A stretch of DNA of 10,960 bases from Bacillota bacterium (GCA_030706015.1 JAUZPI010000120.1:1-10960); one strand, 5' to 3'. Positions 1 to 7,575 are shown, numbered from the stretch's first letter. Notes: a model not told the origin generated them from the letters alone. Numbers and translations: made by a program.

Positions 1-42
1 CTTCAAAATAAAAATCTTCATGGCAAAGAAGCTAAAAAATAA
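1..42 (+). CDS. Possible 3' end of an upstream gene
   Basis: The first 13 codons read LQNKNLHGKEAKK and end in TAA at 40-42, directly against the left arm of a hairpin terminator. That layout is typical of the last codons of a gene that begins left of the window. A second frame is also open (stop at 53-55, inside the hairpin stem), so the frame is not certain. The tail is hydrophilic and lysine-rich, and too short to assign a family. Confidence 0.3.
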   Translation, partial: LQNKNLHGKEAKK

Positions 43-97
43 AATCCAGCAGTAAAGCCAATCTTAGGATCTTGCTTACTGCTGGATTTAGTTTATC
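42..97. terminator. Long hairpin terminator, probably bidirectional
   Basis: A perfect 14-bp inverted repeat, AAATCCAGCAGTAA at 42-55 and TTACTGCTGGATTT at 76-89, encloses a 20-base loop. Two more G-C pairs can form inside if A56 is bulged out. On the + strand the stem is followed by a mixed TTTAGTTTAT tract. On the - strand it is followed by TATTTTTTAG, a better T-run, so it could stop transcription from either side. It separates the left-edge gene from everything downstream. Confidence 0.75.
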
Positions 98-130
98 AAA
101 TATGTTTCTAAAAATGAATACGGAGAATTT

Positions 131-158
131 TTGACGCTTACAATATAACTACTGTAAT
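131..158 (+). promoter_or_regulatory. Possible sigma-A-type promoter before the chemoreceptor remnant
   Basis: TTGACG at 131-136 and TGTAAT at 153-158 are separated by 16 bases. Each matches the housekeeping consensus at five of six positions. A seven-codon open frame (ATG at 188, MKTPNKA, stop 209-211) follows. It could be a leftover 5' end of the broken gene downstream, but it has no clear ribosome binding site. In such AT-rich DNA, promoter-like matches arise easily by chance. Confidence 0.35.
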
Positions 159-213
159 TTAGAAGATAAGAAACCTAGTAAAGATAAATGAAAACACCGA
201 ATAAAGCGTAATT

Positions 214-501
214 TTGACAAGTAATAGCTTTGAAGGTATAAAGGGAAATTTGGATAAACTTCAATCCAATATAGAAAAGGTTTATTTTGCGTTAGTAAAT
301 ATAGATGAACATAAGAATGAGATTATTGACAATATAGATAGTGTTGTTTCAGTGTCAGAAGAAACAGCTGCAACATCTCAAGAAGTAAGTGCAGCCTCAG
401 AAGAACAATCAGCAGGTTTGCAGGAAGTAGTATTATCAGCAGAAAATCTAGATAAGACTGCAGAAAACTTGGAAGGCAAAATATTAAAATTTAAGTTTTA
501 A
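214..501 (+). pseudogene. Methyl-accepting chemotaxis protein, C-terminal remnant
   Basis: About 95 codons match the extreme C-terminal helix of bacterial chemoreceptors. The recognisable part is the second methylation-helix region, with the SVSEETAATSQEVSAASEEQ stretch around residues 46-65, followed by an AENL-rich coiled coil and a short KFKF tail. A complete receptor would have a sensor domain, membrane segments, HAMP domain, first methylation helix and the conserved signalling hairpin tip that binds CheA and CheW. All are missing, so the fragment cannot signal in the usual way. The frame is closed upstream by TAA at 202-204. The only candidate start is a TTG at 214 with no ribosome binding site. 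It is best read as a 5'-deleted pseudogene. A free-standing coiled-coil peptide is possible but less likely. Confidence 0.85.
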
Positions 502-544
502 AATACGAAACTGGTGTGTATAACGCATCAGTTTGGTATTTTTT
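501..544 (+). terminator. Intrinsic terminator of the chemoreceptor remnant
   Basis: Bases 501-518 pair with 524-541 in an 18-bp stem with one G-G mismatch (507/535), two G-U pairs and a five-base loop (519-523). A T-run at 539-544 follows immediately. The stem starts at the stop codon of the remnant, so this is the original receptor gene's terminator. It insulates the locus starting at 740 from upstream transcription. Confidence 0.9.
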
Positions 545-552
545 GAAGATTT

Positions 553-574
553 CCTACATTTCTAAAATGTAGAG
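553..574. repeat. Small hairpin in the leader before the six-gene locus
   Basis: CTACATTT at 554-561 and AAATGTAG at 565-572 form an 8-bp perfect stem with a three-base loop, and a flanking C-G pair can extend it with a bulge. No T-run follows directly; one lies about 15 bases on, at 589-595. It could be a second, weaker terminator or a protein-binding palindrome. Nothing else in 545-630 is recognisable. Confidence 0.4.
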
Positions 575-631
575 GATGTATCACATACTTTTTTTAATTA
601 TTACAGATTTATTAAGATTTTATGAAATTAT

Positions 632-661
632 TTGACTTTCTATAGCGGATTTTGCTTAAAT
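632..661 (+). promoter_or_regulatory. Possible promoter for the six-gene locus
   Basis: TTGACT at 632-637 is a good -35 element. TTAAAT at 656-661 is a fair -10 element after an 18-base spacer. Because a strong terminator lies upstream at 501-544 and the first gene starts at 740, a promoter is expected in this interval. This is the best pair I can see. It would leave a 5' leader of about 70 bases. Confidence 0.4.
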
Positions 662-726
662 GGCTTATCTTTATAAAAAGGTATTTTTATGAGATAATTA
701 TTTATAGAAATTTACTTTTTTAGGAT

Positions 727-742
727 GAGGTGATAACCTTTG
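727..742 (+). promoter_or_regulatory. Ribosome binding site fixing a TTG start
   Basis: GAGGTGAT at 727-734 is complementary over eight bases to the 3' end of 16S rRNA and lies five bases before TTG at 740-742. The nearby ATG at 744 is out of frame with the long reading frame. The site therefore identifies TTG as the start of the first gene. Confidence 0.8.
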
Positions 743-1828
743 GATGAAGATCAAAAATTAAAAGAATTTAATGAACTAGAAGAGGAGATTGAAACAATAC
801 TATCTGTTAAGGATGAATTATCAGATGATGAGATAGATAATCTTGCGGGGGAATTTAATTCCCTGTCTGAGTTGGAGATAAGAGAAAAGATATCATTAAT
901 TACTGGAGATAAAAGCTACTTGGATTTTCAGGTTAATAATAGTGAATATATTACGGAAAAGAAAGATGAGGAACATATTGATGAATTATTAGAGGTAAAA
1001 GAGGTATTAAAGCTGAAAGAACTTCAACAAAGTGGGAAAATTGATGAAGTGAATACGGAATCAGAATTACAGTATGATAAGGACGAAAAAAATAGTATAT
1101 GTAATGATGAGTTAATTGAAATTAAGGACGAAGTTTTAGAAGCTAAAGATAACCCTATAACGCAAGAACCAGAAGAGATAGAGGAACAACCAGAAAATAT
1201 TTCTGTTATTAGAGGAGATATTCAATACAATCAATTATCTCTTCAGTGGAATTGGCCAAAAGGAATATCAAAAGTAGTGGTTGGCTATAGGCTTGATAAA
1301 TTTCCTAAGTATGCCGATGAGGAGATGAGTACCTGCAGCATAGTAGAAAGACGAGGTAATGAAATAGAAGGCGAATTTATTATAAATAAGGTAGAGCAGG
1401 GCAATTACTATTTCTCCATATTTCCAGTGGTACAGGAAGCCGGCAGGACTAAGTATTTAGAAGGAAAACATCGACTTATAGTAAATAAACCTGTTATAGA
1501 GATATATTATGATTTGAAAATTAAAAGAAATCTCTTAGGAAAGATAAAATCAATGCAGATAGAGTTTAGAACGGAGGAAAAAGAGGTTAATTTACCACCT
1601 ACTGTGTTAATAGCTAAGGTGGGTAACTTACCTATACAAAAGTCTGACGGAGAGAGCATTTGCCGATTGGACTCTGTAGTTTTATCAAACAGCAAACCTA
1701 ACACTGTGGAGCTGCCTTTAGATAATTTTATGAAGAATATGTATGTAAAACTGTTTATGTTAGATGATAACAACGGTAAGCTGTTTAGGATTATATCACC
1801 AGCTAGAGAAAAATTAATGTTTAAATAA
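740..1828 (+). CDS. Acidic protein with C-terminal beta-sandwich-like domains (first gene of GTPase/tubulin locus)
   Basis: A 362-residue protein whose family I do not recognise. Residues 1 to about 150 are strongly acidic and mostly helical or disordered, with many Glu/Asp and Lys and few hydrophobics. Residues 153 to about 250 look like a fibronectin-III-type or related beta sandwich: alternating hydrophobic strands such as LSLQWNWPKG (166-175), VVVGYRLD (179-186) and YYFSIFPV (223-230). Residues 251-362 look like a second all-beta unit. There is no signal peptide or membrane segment, so it is probably cytosolic. It starts at TTG behind a strong ribosome binding site and ends 25 bases before the first GTPase gene, which implies co-transcription. 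A scaffold or client-binding adaptor for the GTPase system is inferred from this layout only. Confidence 0.85.
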   Translation: MDEDQKLKEFNELEEEIETILSVKDELSDDEIDNLAGEFNSLSELEIREKISLITGDKSYLDFQVNNSEYITEKKDEEHIDELLEVKEVLKLKELQQSGKIDEVNTESELQYDKDEKNSICNDELIEIKDEVLEAKDNPITQEPEEIEEQPENISVIRGDIQYNQLSLQWNWPKGISKVVVGYRLDKFPKYADEEMSTCSIVERRGNEIEGEFIINKVEQGNYYFSIFPVVQEAGRTKYLEGKHRLIVNKPVIEIYYDLKIKRNLLGKIKSMQIEFRTEEKEVNLPPTVLIAKVGNLPIQKSDGESICRLDSVVLSNSKPNTVELPLDNFMKNMYVKLFMLDDNNGKLFRIISPAREKLMFK

Positions 1829-1853
1829 AAAACGTAATAGTGGAGGGTAAAAC

Positions 1854-3065
1854 ATGAGTTTGATTAAAAAGTCTAAATATATATGCCCCTTTTGTTTTAC
1901 AGAACATAAGCTTAATGAAGTAGAATTTCGCTGCAGCAGTGATCCAAAGAAATGTGCCTACGAAAAAGATGATAAGTTTACTGACATGTTCGGAGTTGAA
2001 CAATTAAAAGGGCGAGTTATAAAAAATATGAGCGAAGATGAAAAGAATGTAATGCCGAAGGAGGCATTTTGTCCTAAATGTGGAGGTAAAACAACAGTGC
2101 GTCTGTGTCCTACTTGCCATTCCGAGCTTCCATATACTGTTGGCGAATATGAAGATCTTATATTTGCAGTAATAGGAGCAAAAGAAGCTGGAAAAAGTCA
2201 TTATATATCGGTACTCATTGATAAGATAATGAACGAGATAGGAACAGCATTTAACTGCAGCCTTCAACCTATTAATGACGAAACCATAAAAAGGTATAGA
2301 AACGACTTTTACTATCCTGTGTTTAGGAAAAATGAAGTTATTAGAGTTACACGTTCAGCTAGAACTGATTCATCTGTTAGAAAGCCCCTTATATATACCC
2401 TTACCTTTAAAGAAGATGGAATTTTGGGGGGGCTTCTAAAGAGTAAGAAGATAAATAATGTGGTAACTGTTGCTTTCTTTGATACTGCCGGAGAGGATTT
2501 GAATGAAGAAGATGTAATGCAGACTGTAAATAAATACATATATAATTCTTCAGGAATAATATTCTTGCTTGATCCATTGCAATTACCCGAGGTAAGAGAA
2601 GGATTGCCAGTGGGCACTCCATTACCTGAACAAAATACAGAAATGGAGGATTTGCTGGCTAGGACTGCTAATCTTATAAGAAAAGCTAAGGGAATTAATA
2701 TGAATAAGCTAATAGAAATACCTGTGGCAGTAGCATTTTCAAAGATGGATGCAGTAGCTGCGCTTATGGATCCATCCAGCTGCATAAATTATCCTAGCAA
2801 ACACGTAAAGCAGGGAAAATTCGATTTAGGAGACTTCGAAGATGTGAATGGATTTATGGAGTCCTTAGTAAGAAGCTGGGGCGGAGAAAACTTCGCAAAT
2901 CAGCTGAGTGCAAATTTTAAGGAGCATGCCTATTTTGGAATAACAGCCTTAGGTTGTAATCCGGAAAGCAATAAGATAGGTAAGTTAAGACCTCATAGGG
3001 TTGAAGACCCATTTTTATGGTTATTATGGAAAAGGAAACTTATTAAATCAGAAAAGAGGAAATAG
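1854..3065 (+). CDS. Soluble zinc-ribbon GTPase (TRAFAC/double-GTPase type)
   Basis: A 403-residue P-loop GTPase. The N-terminal 95 residues carry cysteine pairs typical of zinc ribbons: C11/C14 with C27/C34, and C73/C76 with C85/C88. The GTPase domain begins near residue 101. The P-loop is GAKEAGKS (108-115), the switch II/G3 motif is DTAGE (210-214) and the G4-like motif is SKMD (296-299), where Ser replaces the usual Asn. An ITALG segment (363-367) fits the G5 position. The end has RVEDPFLWLLW (382-392), a motif echoed in the second GTPase of this locus. No membrane segment is visible. ATG follows GGAGGGT (1842-1848) by five bases. The stop is four bases before the next start, so the two are translationally linked. 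By family knowledge it should bind and hydrolyse GTP; its target is unknown. The assignment to a paired or double-GTPase family is from memory of comparative work. Confidence 0.88.
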   Translation: MSLIKKSKYICPFCFTEHKLNEVEFRCSSDPKKCAYEKDDKFTDMFGVEQLKGRVIKNMSEDEKNVMPKEAFCPKCGGKTTVRLCPTCHSELPYTVGEYEDLIFAVIGAKEAGKSHYISVLIDKIMNEIGTAFNCSLQPINDETIKRYRNDFYYPVFRKNEVIRVTRSARTDSSVRKPLIYTLTFKEDGILGGLLKSKKINNVVTVAFFDTAGEDLNEEDVMQTVNKYIYNSSGIIFLLDPLQLPEVREGLPVGTPLPEQNTEMEDLLARTANLIRKAKGINMNKLIEIPVAVAFSKMDAVAALMDPSSCINYPSKHVKQGKFDLGDFEDVNGFMESLVRSWGGENFANQLSANFKEHAYFGITALGCNPESNKIGKLRPHRVEDPFLWLLWKRKLIKSEKRK

Positions 3066-3072
3066 ATATATG
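3055..3072 (+). promoter_or_regulatory. Ribosome binding site choosing the GAP1 start
   Basis: AGAGGA at 3055-3060 lies inside the last codons of the GTPase gene, nine bases before ATG at 3070. The GTPase stop is at 3063-3065, between the two, so terminating ribosomes can reload here. This favours 3070 over the in-frame TTG at 3001. Confidence 0.7.
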
Positions 3073-5775
3073 AAGGTTCAACAATTGTTTTATACTTCAT
3101 GTAGAAAGGGATTGTCTTTAGGGGCTGGATTTCAAACCTATTCTATGTCAGAAGGGATATCGGAGGAAGAAAAAGTAGAAATCGAAGGGCATTGTGTATA
3201 TATCCCTCCAGATAATTTGCCTACTCAGCCCACAAAAAAAGAAGTTGAGGAACTGTTTCCAACGGCGTTTTCTTTTTTTAGATTAAAAACTGGCAGGCAG
3301 TGCATTTGCCAAGCCAAATATACAGGGAAAGATTATTCAGGACGGTATGGCAACTATTTCTGTCACGTACTCGTTTTCGAGGAGGATATAGACAGTTTTT
3401 ATTCTATACAGCTATTTGGTTCATCGGTGTTTAGAGATTGTCTTACAGAGGAAGAAGAAAACTCTGAAAATATAATGCCATTATCCACATTAAATGATAT
3501 ATCCTTAGGTGATATTATAACCCTAGATAGCATAGGAGAATTTCTAAAGGGAAACTGTGAAATAGGTGAAAAAAGAAGTAAGCTGTTTAAAAATGTAGTG
3601 AATGCGTTAATAGATTATAACGAGAAGAAGAGAAGAATAATCTTTGGTGATAGCTATAAAAGTGGGGCTTTTTGGGTGGCTTCAATTCAAATGAGTATGC
3701 CTAGAAAGCTTGCAAATAATATATCATTTACTACTTATGCCTATAACCCAGAAAACACAAATTATATACTATGTGCATCTCCCAAAAAAGGCAGCGGATT
3801 TGCCTTCTCGGAGGTTCAAAGGGAATATCAATATTACATATTTGATTTTTCATCTGGTGTTAGCAGCAGTGTGGATAATGATTATAAGTTTTCGAAATTG
3901 GCTCAGGTAGGATTTACAATATCTAAGGAGAGCTTGTTACCTTTTATAACCTTCATAGATAAGTTTAATTATATTGAACTAAATAGAGAAATAGATGACT
4001 GCATCTATCTATATAATATGGTGAAAAAAGGAGTAGAGAAAGTTGATTATAGAAGCACTATAAGTGGCATAAACTTTGCCAATAATTATGCTTCTACTGA
4101 AACCCTAGAATTGATATTCAACCAGGTTGAGCCTGTCTTGGACAAGATGAGTAATGAAGTAGATTTAAAATTGACAGAAGCTATAAGCAGGTTTCTTTTT
4201 AAAATCGCTAGGATTTCAGAGAAAAACAAAGGTATAGAAAATAACTATATGAAAAAGGCCTATGACTTTTTCTTTAATTCAATTTTTCATATGGTGATAG
4301 ATTTAGAAGATATAGAGATAGATAATATCATCAAACTTCACAATAAAATAAGGGATTTGAATAATGAAAGTCTTAATGAATTCATTAGAAGATCCATAGG
4401 CCCAGACAGACTTGAAGATTTAGCAGTGCATTTACGTGGAGGTAAGGTTAGGCATGCTGAATTCTATTTAATTGCAACGTTAAGTAATTTCATGGTATAT
4501 GAAAAAGCCGCAAATATAAACGTTAACTGGGATGAATACGGTAAGGATAGTCCGATTATGAAATTTATAGACGCTTGCACAACAGTTCTTATAAATTCTC
4601 AGGAAGGGCTAGACTATGTATTAAGAGCATTATATAAGAATCAAAGATATTTTGCGTTTATCATAGTGAAATGTTATGAACATGCTAATGCTAATAAGGG
4701 GTTATCTGATAATATAGCAGCAACTTTGATGAAGTCATTTGACGAAAAAGGAAGCCTATGGACATTGGAAGTAAGAAGATGTATTGAAAAAACAGAACTT
4801 GGAAGAGATCTTTTGTTTAGTGAATACTATATAGGATTAAAAAGTTCAGAGAATAAGATGGAATACTTTAAAGATTATTGCCAAGAGGCATTCTCAAAAA
4901 TGTCAGAATATCGAATAAGATGTTTTTCTGATGCTCTGAGGCAGTTACTATTCATCTACGGAAAAAAGTTTATAGCTTATTCTGACTATACTTATATATT
5001 CCAGTATTTATCGGATAATTCAATAAAACTAGATTTTACAGTGGTTGAAAAGTTTATACAAATGTTTGAAGCTGGATTAGATATACAGTACCCTGATGAG
5101 AAATTAGGCGAAAGTATATATCAACTATTGAAATATAAAAAGGCTAAGAAGATAGAGATAAAGCCTGACATAGTTAAACTTATTTCATTGGGTATGGAAA
5201 TTGAAGACCTTTTTTATGAAGCAAGGGAAGAAGGAACAAGAGGTATACATGATATAGATCTAAAATATGCCTATATAGAATTAAAACAGGTAAATGAACA
5301 AACCTATAAACAAGTATTAAATTGGTATTTATCTAATTTATGCCCTATGCTAACTTCTCAAATTGAACATGGTAGAATGAAGCAGTACCTTTGGGTTGAA
5401 AAGTACAGTGATATGTATTTTGAGGAGTATCTTACGGTAATAAGAGATTTAGCAGATGATGAATATATGCATAATGACTATTTTAGAAAGTGTAAGATAA
5501 ATGGGGTGAAAATACTGCTGGATTTTCTACTATATGTTTTTAAAAGCAGTGATGATTTAAGTGAGGAGTTAATAATTAAGGTAAAGAGGCAGTCTGTATT
5601 ATTATTATCCGATAAAAGTGAACAAAGGGTAAAAGCTTGTGATGAATACATGAGTAAGAAGATTTCTGGAATGACTAGGAATAAGATTAGGATGAGGGAA
5701 GATTGGGAAGATATATACGAAAAGATTATAAAAAGCAGTAAGATTTCTGTTTTTAAAAAGATATTTAGACAGTAG
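3070..5775 (+). CDS. GTPase-associated protein 1 (GAP1)-like protein
   Basis: A 901-residue protein. The N-terminal part fits the GAP1 N-terminal domain as I recall it: QQLFYTSCRKGLSLGAGFQ (4-22), SMSEGI (25-30), and a central segment with GRYGNYFCHVLVF (91-103). The MPRKLANNISFTTYAYNP stretch (210-227) is the other family landmark. Residues from about 280 to 901 are almost entirely helical, with many short Leu/Ile/Tyr-rich helices and no catalytic motif I can name; they resemble a long helical-repeat scaffold. The start is ATG at 3070, nine bases after AGAGGA (3055-3060). The frame could extend to a TTG at 3001, but that start would overlap the GTPase gene and lacks a comparable site. GAP1 proteins are predicted partners of the GTPases encoded beside them. 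The name should not be read as proven GTPase-activating activity. Confidence 0.85.
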   Translation: MKVQQLFYTSCRKGLSLGAGFQTYSMSEGISEEEKVEIEGHCVYIPPDNLPTQPTKKEVEELFPTAFSFFRLKTGRQCICQAKYTGKDYSGRYGNYFCHVLVFEEDIDSFYSIQLFGSSVFRDCLTEEEENSENIMPLSTLNDISLGDIITLDSIGEFLKGNCEIGEKRSKLFKNVVNALIDYNEKKRRIIFGDSYKSGAFWVASIQMSMPRKLANNISFTTYAYNPENTNYILCASPKKGSGFAFSEVQREYQYYIFDFSSGVSSSVDNDYKFSKLAQVGFTISKESLLPFITFIDKFNYIELNREIDDCIYLYNMVKKGVEKVDYRSTISGINFANNYASTETLELIFNQVEPVLDKMSNEVDLKLTEAISRFLFKIARISEKNKGIENNYMKKAYDFFFNSIFHMVIDLEDIEIDNIIKLHNKIRDLNNESLNEFIRRSIGPDRLEDLAVHLRGGKVRHAEFYLIATLSNFMVYEKAANINVNWDEYGKDSPIMKFIDACTTVLINSQEGLDYVLRALYKNQRYFAFIIVKCYEHANANKGLSDNIAATLMKSFDEKGSLWTLEVRRCIEKTELGRDLLFSEYYIGLKSSENKMEYFKDYCQEAFSKMSEYRIRCFSDALRQLLFIYGKKFIAYSDYTYIFQYLSDNSIKLDFTVVEKFIQMFEAGLDIQYPDEKLGESIYQLLKYKKAKKIEIKPDIVKLISLGMEIEDLFYEAREEGTRGIHDIDLKYAYIELKQVNEQTYKQVLNWYLSNLCPMLTSQIEHGRMKQYLWVEKYSDMYFEEYLTVIRDLADDEYMHNDYFRKCKINGVKILLDFLLYVFKSSDDLSEELIIKVKRQSVLLLSDKSEQRVKACDEYMSKKISGMTRNKIRMREDWEDIYEKIIKSSKISVFKKIFRQ

Positions 5776-5799
5776 AGCAATATGTTTATATAGAGATGA

Positions 5800-5846
5800 A
5801 AGGAAGTGAATAGCGGTAGTGCTCATTCACACTGCTAATTGATATG
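5800..5846 (+). promoter_or_regulatory. Unusual start region with remote Shine-Dalgarno site and two exclusive hairpins
   Basis: A strong Shine-Dalgarno-like site, AAGGAAGTGA (5800-5809), lies 34 bases before ATG at 5844, too far for direct use. Two hairpins compete for the interval. Hairpin A pairs GTGAATAGC (5806-5814) with GCTCATTCAC (5821-5830), nine pairs with one bulged C, and covers the 3' part of the site. Hairpin B pairs TAGC (5811-5814) with GCTA (5834-5837) and AGTG (5818-5821) with CACT (5830-5833); it leaves the site free and shortens the effective spacing to about seven bases. A seven-codon frame, GTG at 5819 to TGA at 5840-5842, also ends one base before the ATG. The structures are seen in the sequence; the regulation is inferred. 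Confidence 0.5.
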
Positions 5847-7487
5847 GGAGTAATTGATGGAATATTGGATATTATTACACTTATAATAACGGGAATCATG
5901 GGTATTTTTGCAGGGGTTTTATACGGAGCAGTTATTCCCGTAGGGAACTATTTTCAAGCCTTAAAACAAAGCATTGATAGTGGTAAAGCTAAGTATAGAA
6001 GCATGATAAAGGTGATGAAGGGGGTTTACGCAGCAGAAGCCTCTGTTTCTGCAGAAGAGGGGGCTTTAGGTGAAGGCCATCAATTTGCAAGTGAAGATTA
6101 CAGGATATTAAATGATGCCGAGGAGCCGGCTTTTCAGGCCTATTTTTTCAAAAGAGCTTATGAGGATTTTAAAAATACCTATGAAACTTCAAGGACAAAG
6201 GATAAAATATCCTCAATGACTGAAGAACTCAGGATGAAGAAAAACTTTGAGACTGCTGCTAGAGGCTTTTATATAGTAAGATCGTCTTTAATGAGAAGTC
6301 TTGTTATTGTTTGGGGAAATATAATCAGAGTGGTCTTTTCAGGGGTATATTTATTTATTATTGCATTGGCTTCATTAGGAAGGTACTCGTTGTTATATCT
6401 AATATCCTTCATTGAGAAGTTTCATAGATTGAGAGGGAATATATTTACTGCATGCCCATACTGTTATGAGAAACAATACTTACCATATTACATATGTCCA
6501 AGCTGTGGAGCTGTTCATAAAAAGCTTACTCCTGGCAGGTATGGAATTATTAAAAGGAAATGCTGCTGCGGCAACAGGCTGCCATCCACCTTTTTTAATG
6601 GAAGAAGTAAGCTCAAAAGTATATGTCCAAGCTGCAAAAAAGAGTTGAATACCAGAGAGGCCATTCCTTTATGTATACCAGTAATGGGAGGGGAATCTGT
6701 AGGAAAAACCTGTTTTATATATTCAGCTGTAAGTGAACTTGCGGAAGAGGCTGAAAGAAATAAAAAATGGAGTATAGGATTTTTAAATAGTAATCAACAA
6801 GCTTTTTATAAGGAAAAAGCACAATTATTAAAAAATGGAGTTTTACCATTAAAGACTCCAAAAACTAAAATAGCAGCATTTAATTTTCTTGTAAATCCTA
6901 GCAGTTTAAAGGAGAGACTAATATATCTATATGATGTGGCTGGAGAAATGTTTGAGGATGAAACTGCTTTAAGGGAGCAAAGGTATTATGAGTATTGCAG
7001 TGGTATTGTATTTATAATTGACCCGCTTAGTATACATAAAATAGCTGATAAATATAAGGTTTCAGAGGATTTTGTAAATAGTAAGCCAAGCAGTATGGAG
7101 TTGAATGATATACTTGATTTTATGTTGATAAATCTTCAAAGTAATTATGGTATCAGGGCAGATGAAATTATAAATAAACCTCTGGCAATAATCATTAATA
7201 AGGTAGATGTATTTAATTTGCAAGATAAGTTAAAAGAAAAAATGCCTCTAGATAATGAAGGTGAAAAAAATATAACGGATTTTCAAAGTGAAATATGCAA
7301 AGAGTTTTTAAAAGGTGCAGGAGAAGAAAAATTTTTAAGAAAGTTAGAATATAGATTTTCTAATTATAAGTTTTTTCCTGTTACAATTCTTGGTCAACTA
7401 GATGGGAAGAAGGAATTTAATACTTATGGTTCAAAGGAGCCTATGATATGGTTACTTAATCAGTTGGATAATAGTATATTTAAATAG
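5844..7487 (+). CDS. Membrane-anchored zinc-ribbon GTPase (second of the pair)
   Basis: A 547-residue protein. Hydrophobic segments lie at about 7-33 and 152-192, the second long enough for two helices. The lysine/arginine-rich region after the first segment suggests that 34-150 stays cytosolic. Two zinc-ribbon-like units follow: C204/C207 with C218/C221, and the CCC cluster 240-242 with C261/C264. The GTPase domain has the P-loop GGESVGKT (282-289), G3 motif DVAGE (364-368) and a standard G4 motif NKVD (452-455). It ends with KEPMIWLL (531-538), matching the end of the soluble GTPase at 1854-3065. The order of ribbons then GTPase is shared by both, so they are probably old paralogues, one soluble and one tethered. 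ATG at 5844 is the first plausible start, because the frame is closed by TAG at 5817-5819. Its target is unknown. Confidence 0.88.
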   Translation: MGVIDGILDIITLIITGIMGIFAGVLYGAVIPVGNYFQALKQSIDSGKAKYRSMIKVMKGVYAAEASVSAEEGALGEGHQFASEDYRILNDAEEPAFQAYFFKRAYEDFKNTYETSRTKDKISSMTEELRMKKNFETAARGFYIVRSSLMRSLVIVWGNIIRVVFSGVYLFIIALASLGRYSLLYLISFIEKFHRLRGNIFTACPYCYEKQYLPYYICPSCGAVHKKLTPGRYGIIKRKCCCGNRLPSTFFNGRSKLKSICPSCKKELNTREAIPLCIPVMGGESVGKTCFIYSAVSELAEEAERNKKWSIGFLNSNQQAFYKEKAQLLKNGVLPLKTPKTKIAAFNFLVNPSSLKERLIYLYDVAGEMFEDETALREQRYYEYCSGIVFIIDPLSIHKIADKYKVSEDFVNSKPSSMELNDILDFMLINLQSNYGIRADEIINKPLAIIINKVDVFNLQDKLKEKMPLDNEGEKNITDFQSEICKEFLKGAGEEKFLRKLEYRFSNYKFFPVTILGQLDGKKEFNTYGSKEPMIWLLNQLDNSIFK

Positions 7488-7520
7488 GAGTATGTGAAAC
7501 ATCGTCAACAAATATTAATA

Positions 7521-7575
7521 ATAATTTAAGTTTTATAAAATGGAAAACTTGTATGAGATTGTTTATAATTTAAGT
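7521..7575 (+). repeat. 11-bp direct repeat around the internal promoter
   Basis: ATAATTTAAGT occurs at 7521-7531 and again at 7565-7575, 44 bases apart. The second copy overlaps the -10 element and the probable transcription start. A 7-bp inverted repeat, AAGTTTT (7528-7534) and AAAACTT (7544-7550), lies between them and covers the -35 region. These may be operator sites, but the AT-rich composition makes chance occurrence plausible. Confidence 0.35.
7541..7569 (+). promoter_or_regulatory. Likely internal promoter for the VWA and tubulin-like genes
   Basis: A perfect TATAAT at 7564-7569 lies 17 bases after TGGAAA (7541-7546), which matches the -35 consensus at four of six positions. It sits in the 138-base gap between the membrane GTPase and the VWA gene, the largest gap in the locus. 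The start of transcription would be near 7576, giving a leader of about 50 bases. No convincing terminator is seen in the same gap, so read-through from upstream is also expected. Confidence 0.55.

Noticed and set aside
2312..2785. 157-codon open frame on the - strand
   Set aside because: It lies fully inside the well-supported GTPase gene with P-loop, G3 and G4 motifs on the + strand, and its translation has no recognisable domain.
3001..3069. Upstream extension of the GAP1 frame to a TTG start
   Set aside because: It would overlap the GTPase coding end by 65 bases, and the added residues do not resemble the family. ATG at 3070 has a ribosome binding site and leads straight into the conserved QQLFYTS motif.
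7500..7560. Possible terminator after the membrane GTPase gene
   Set aside because: The only inverted repeat (7528-7550) is a weak AT-only 7-bp stem followed by GTATGAG, not a T-run.
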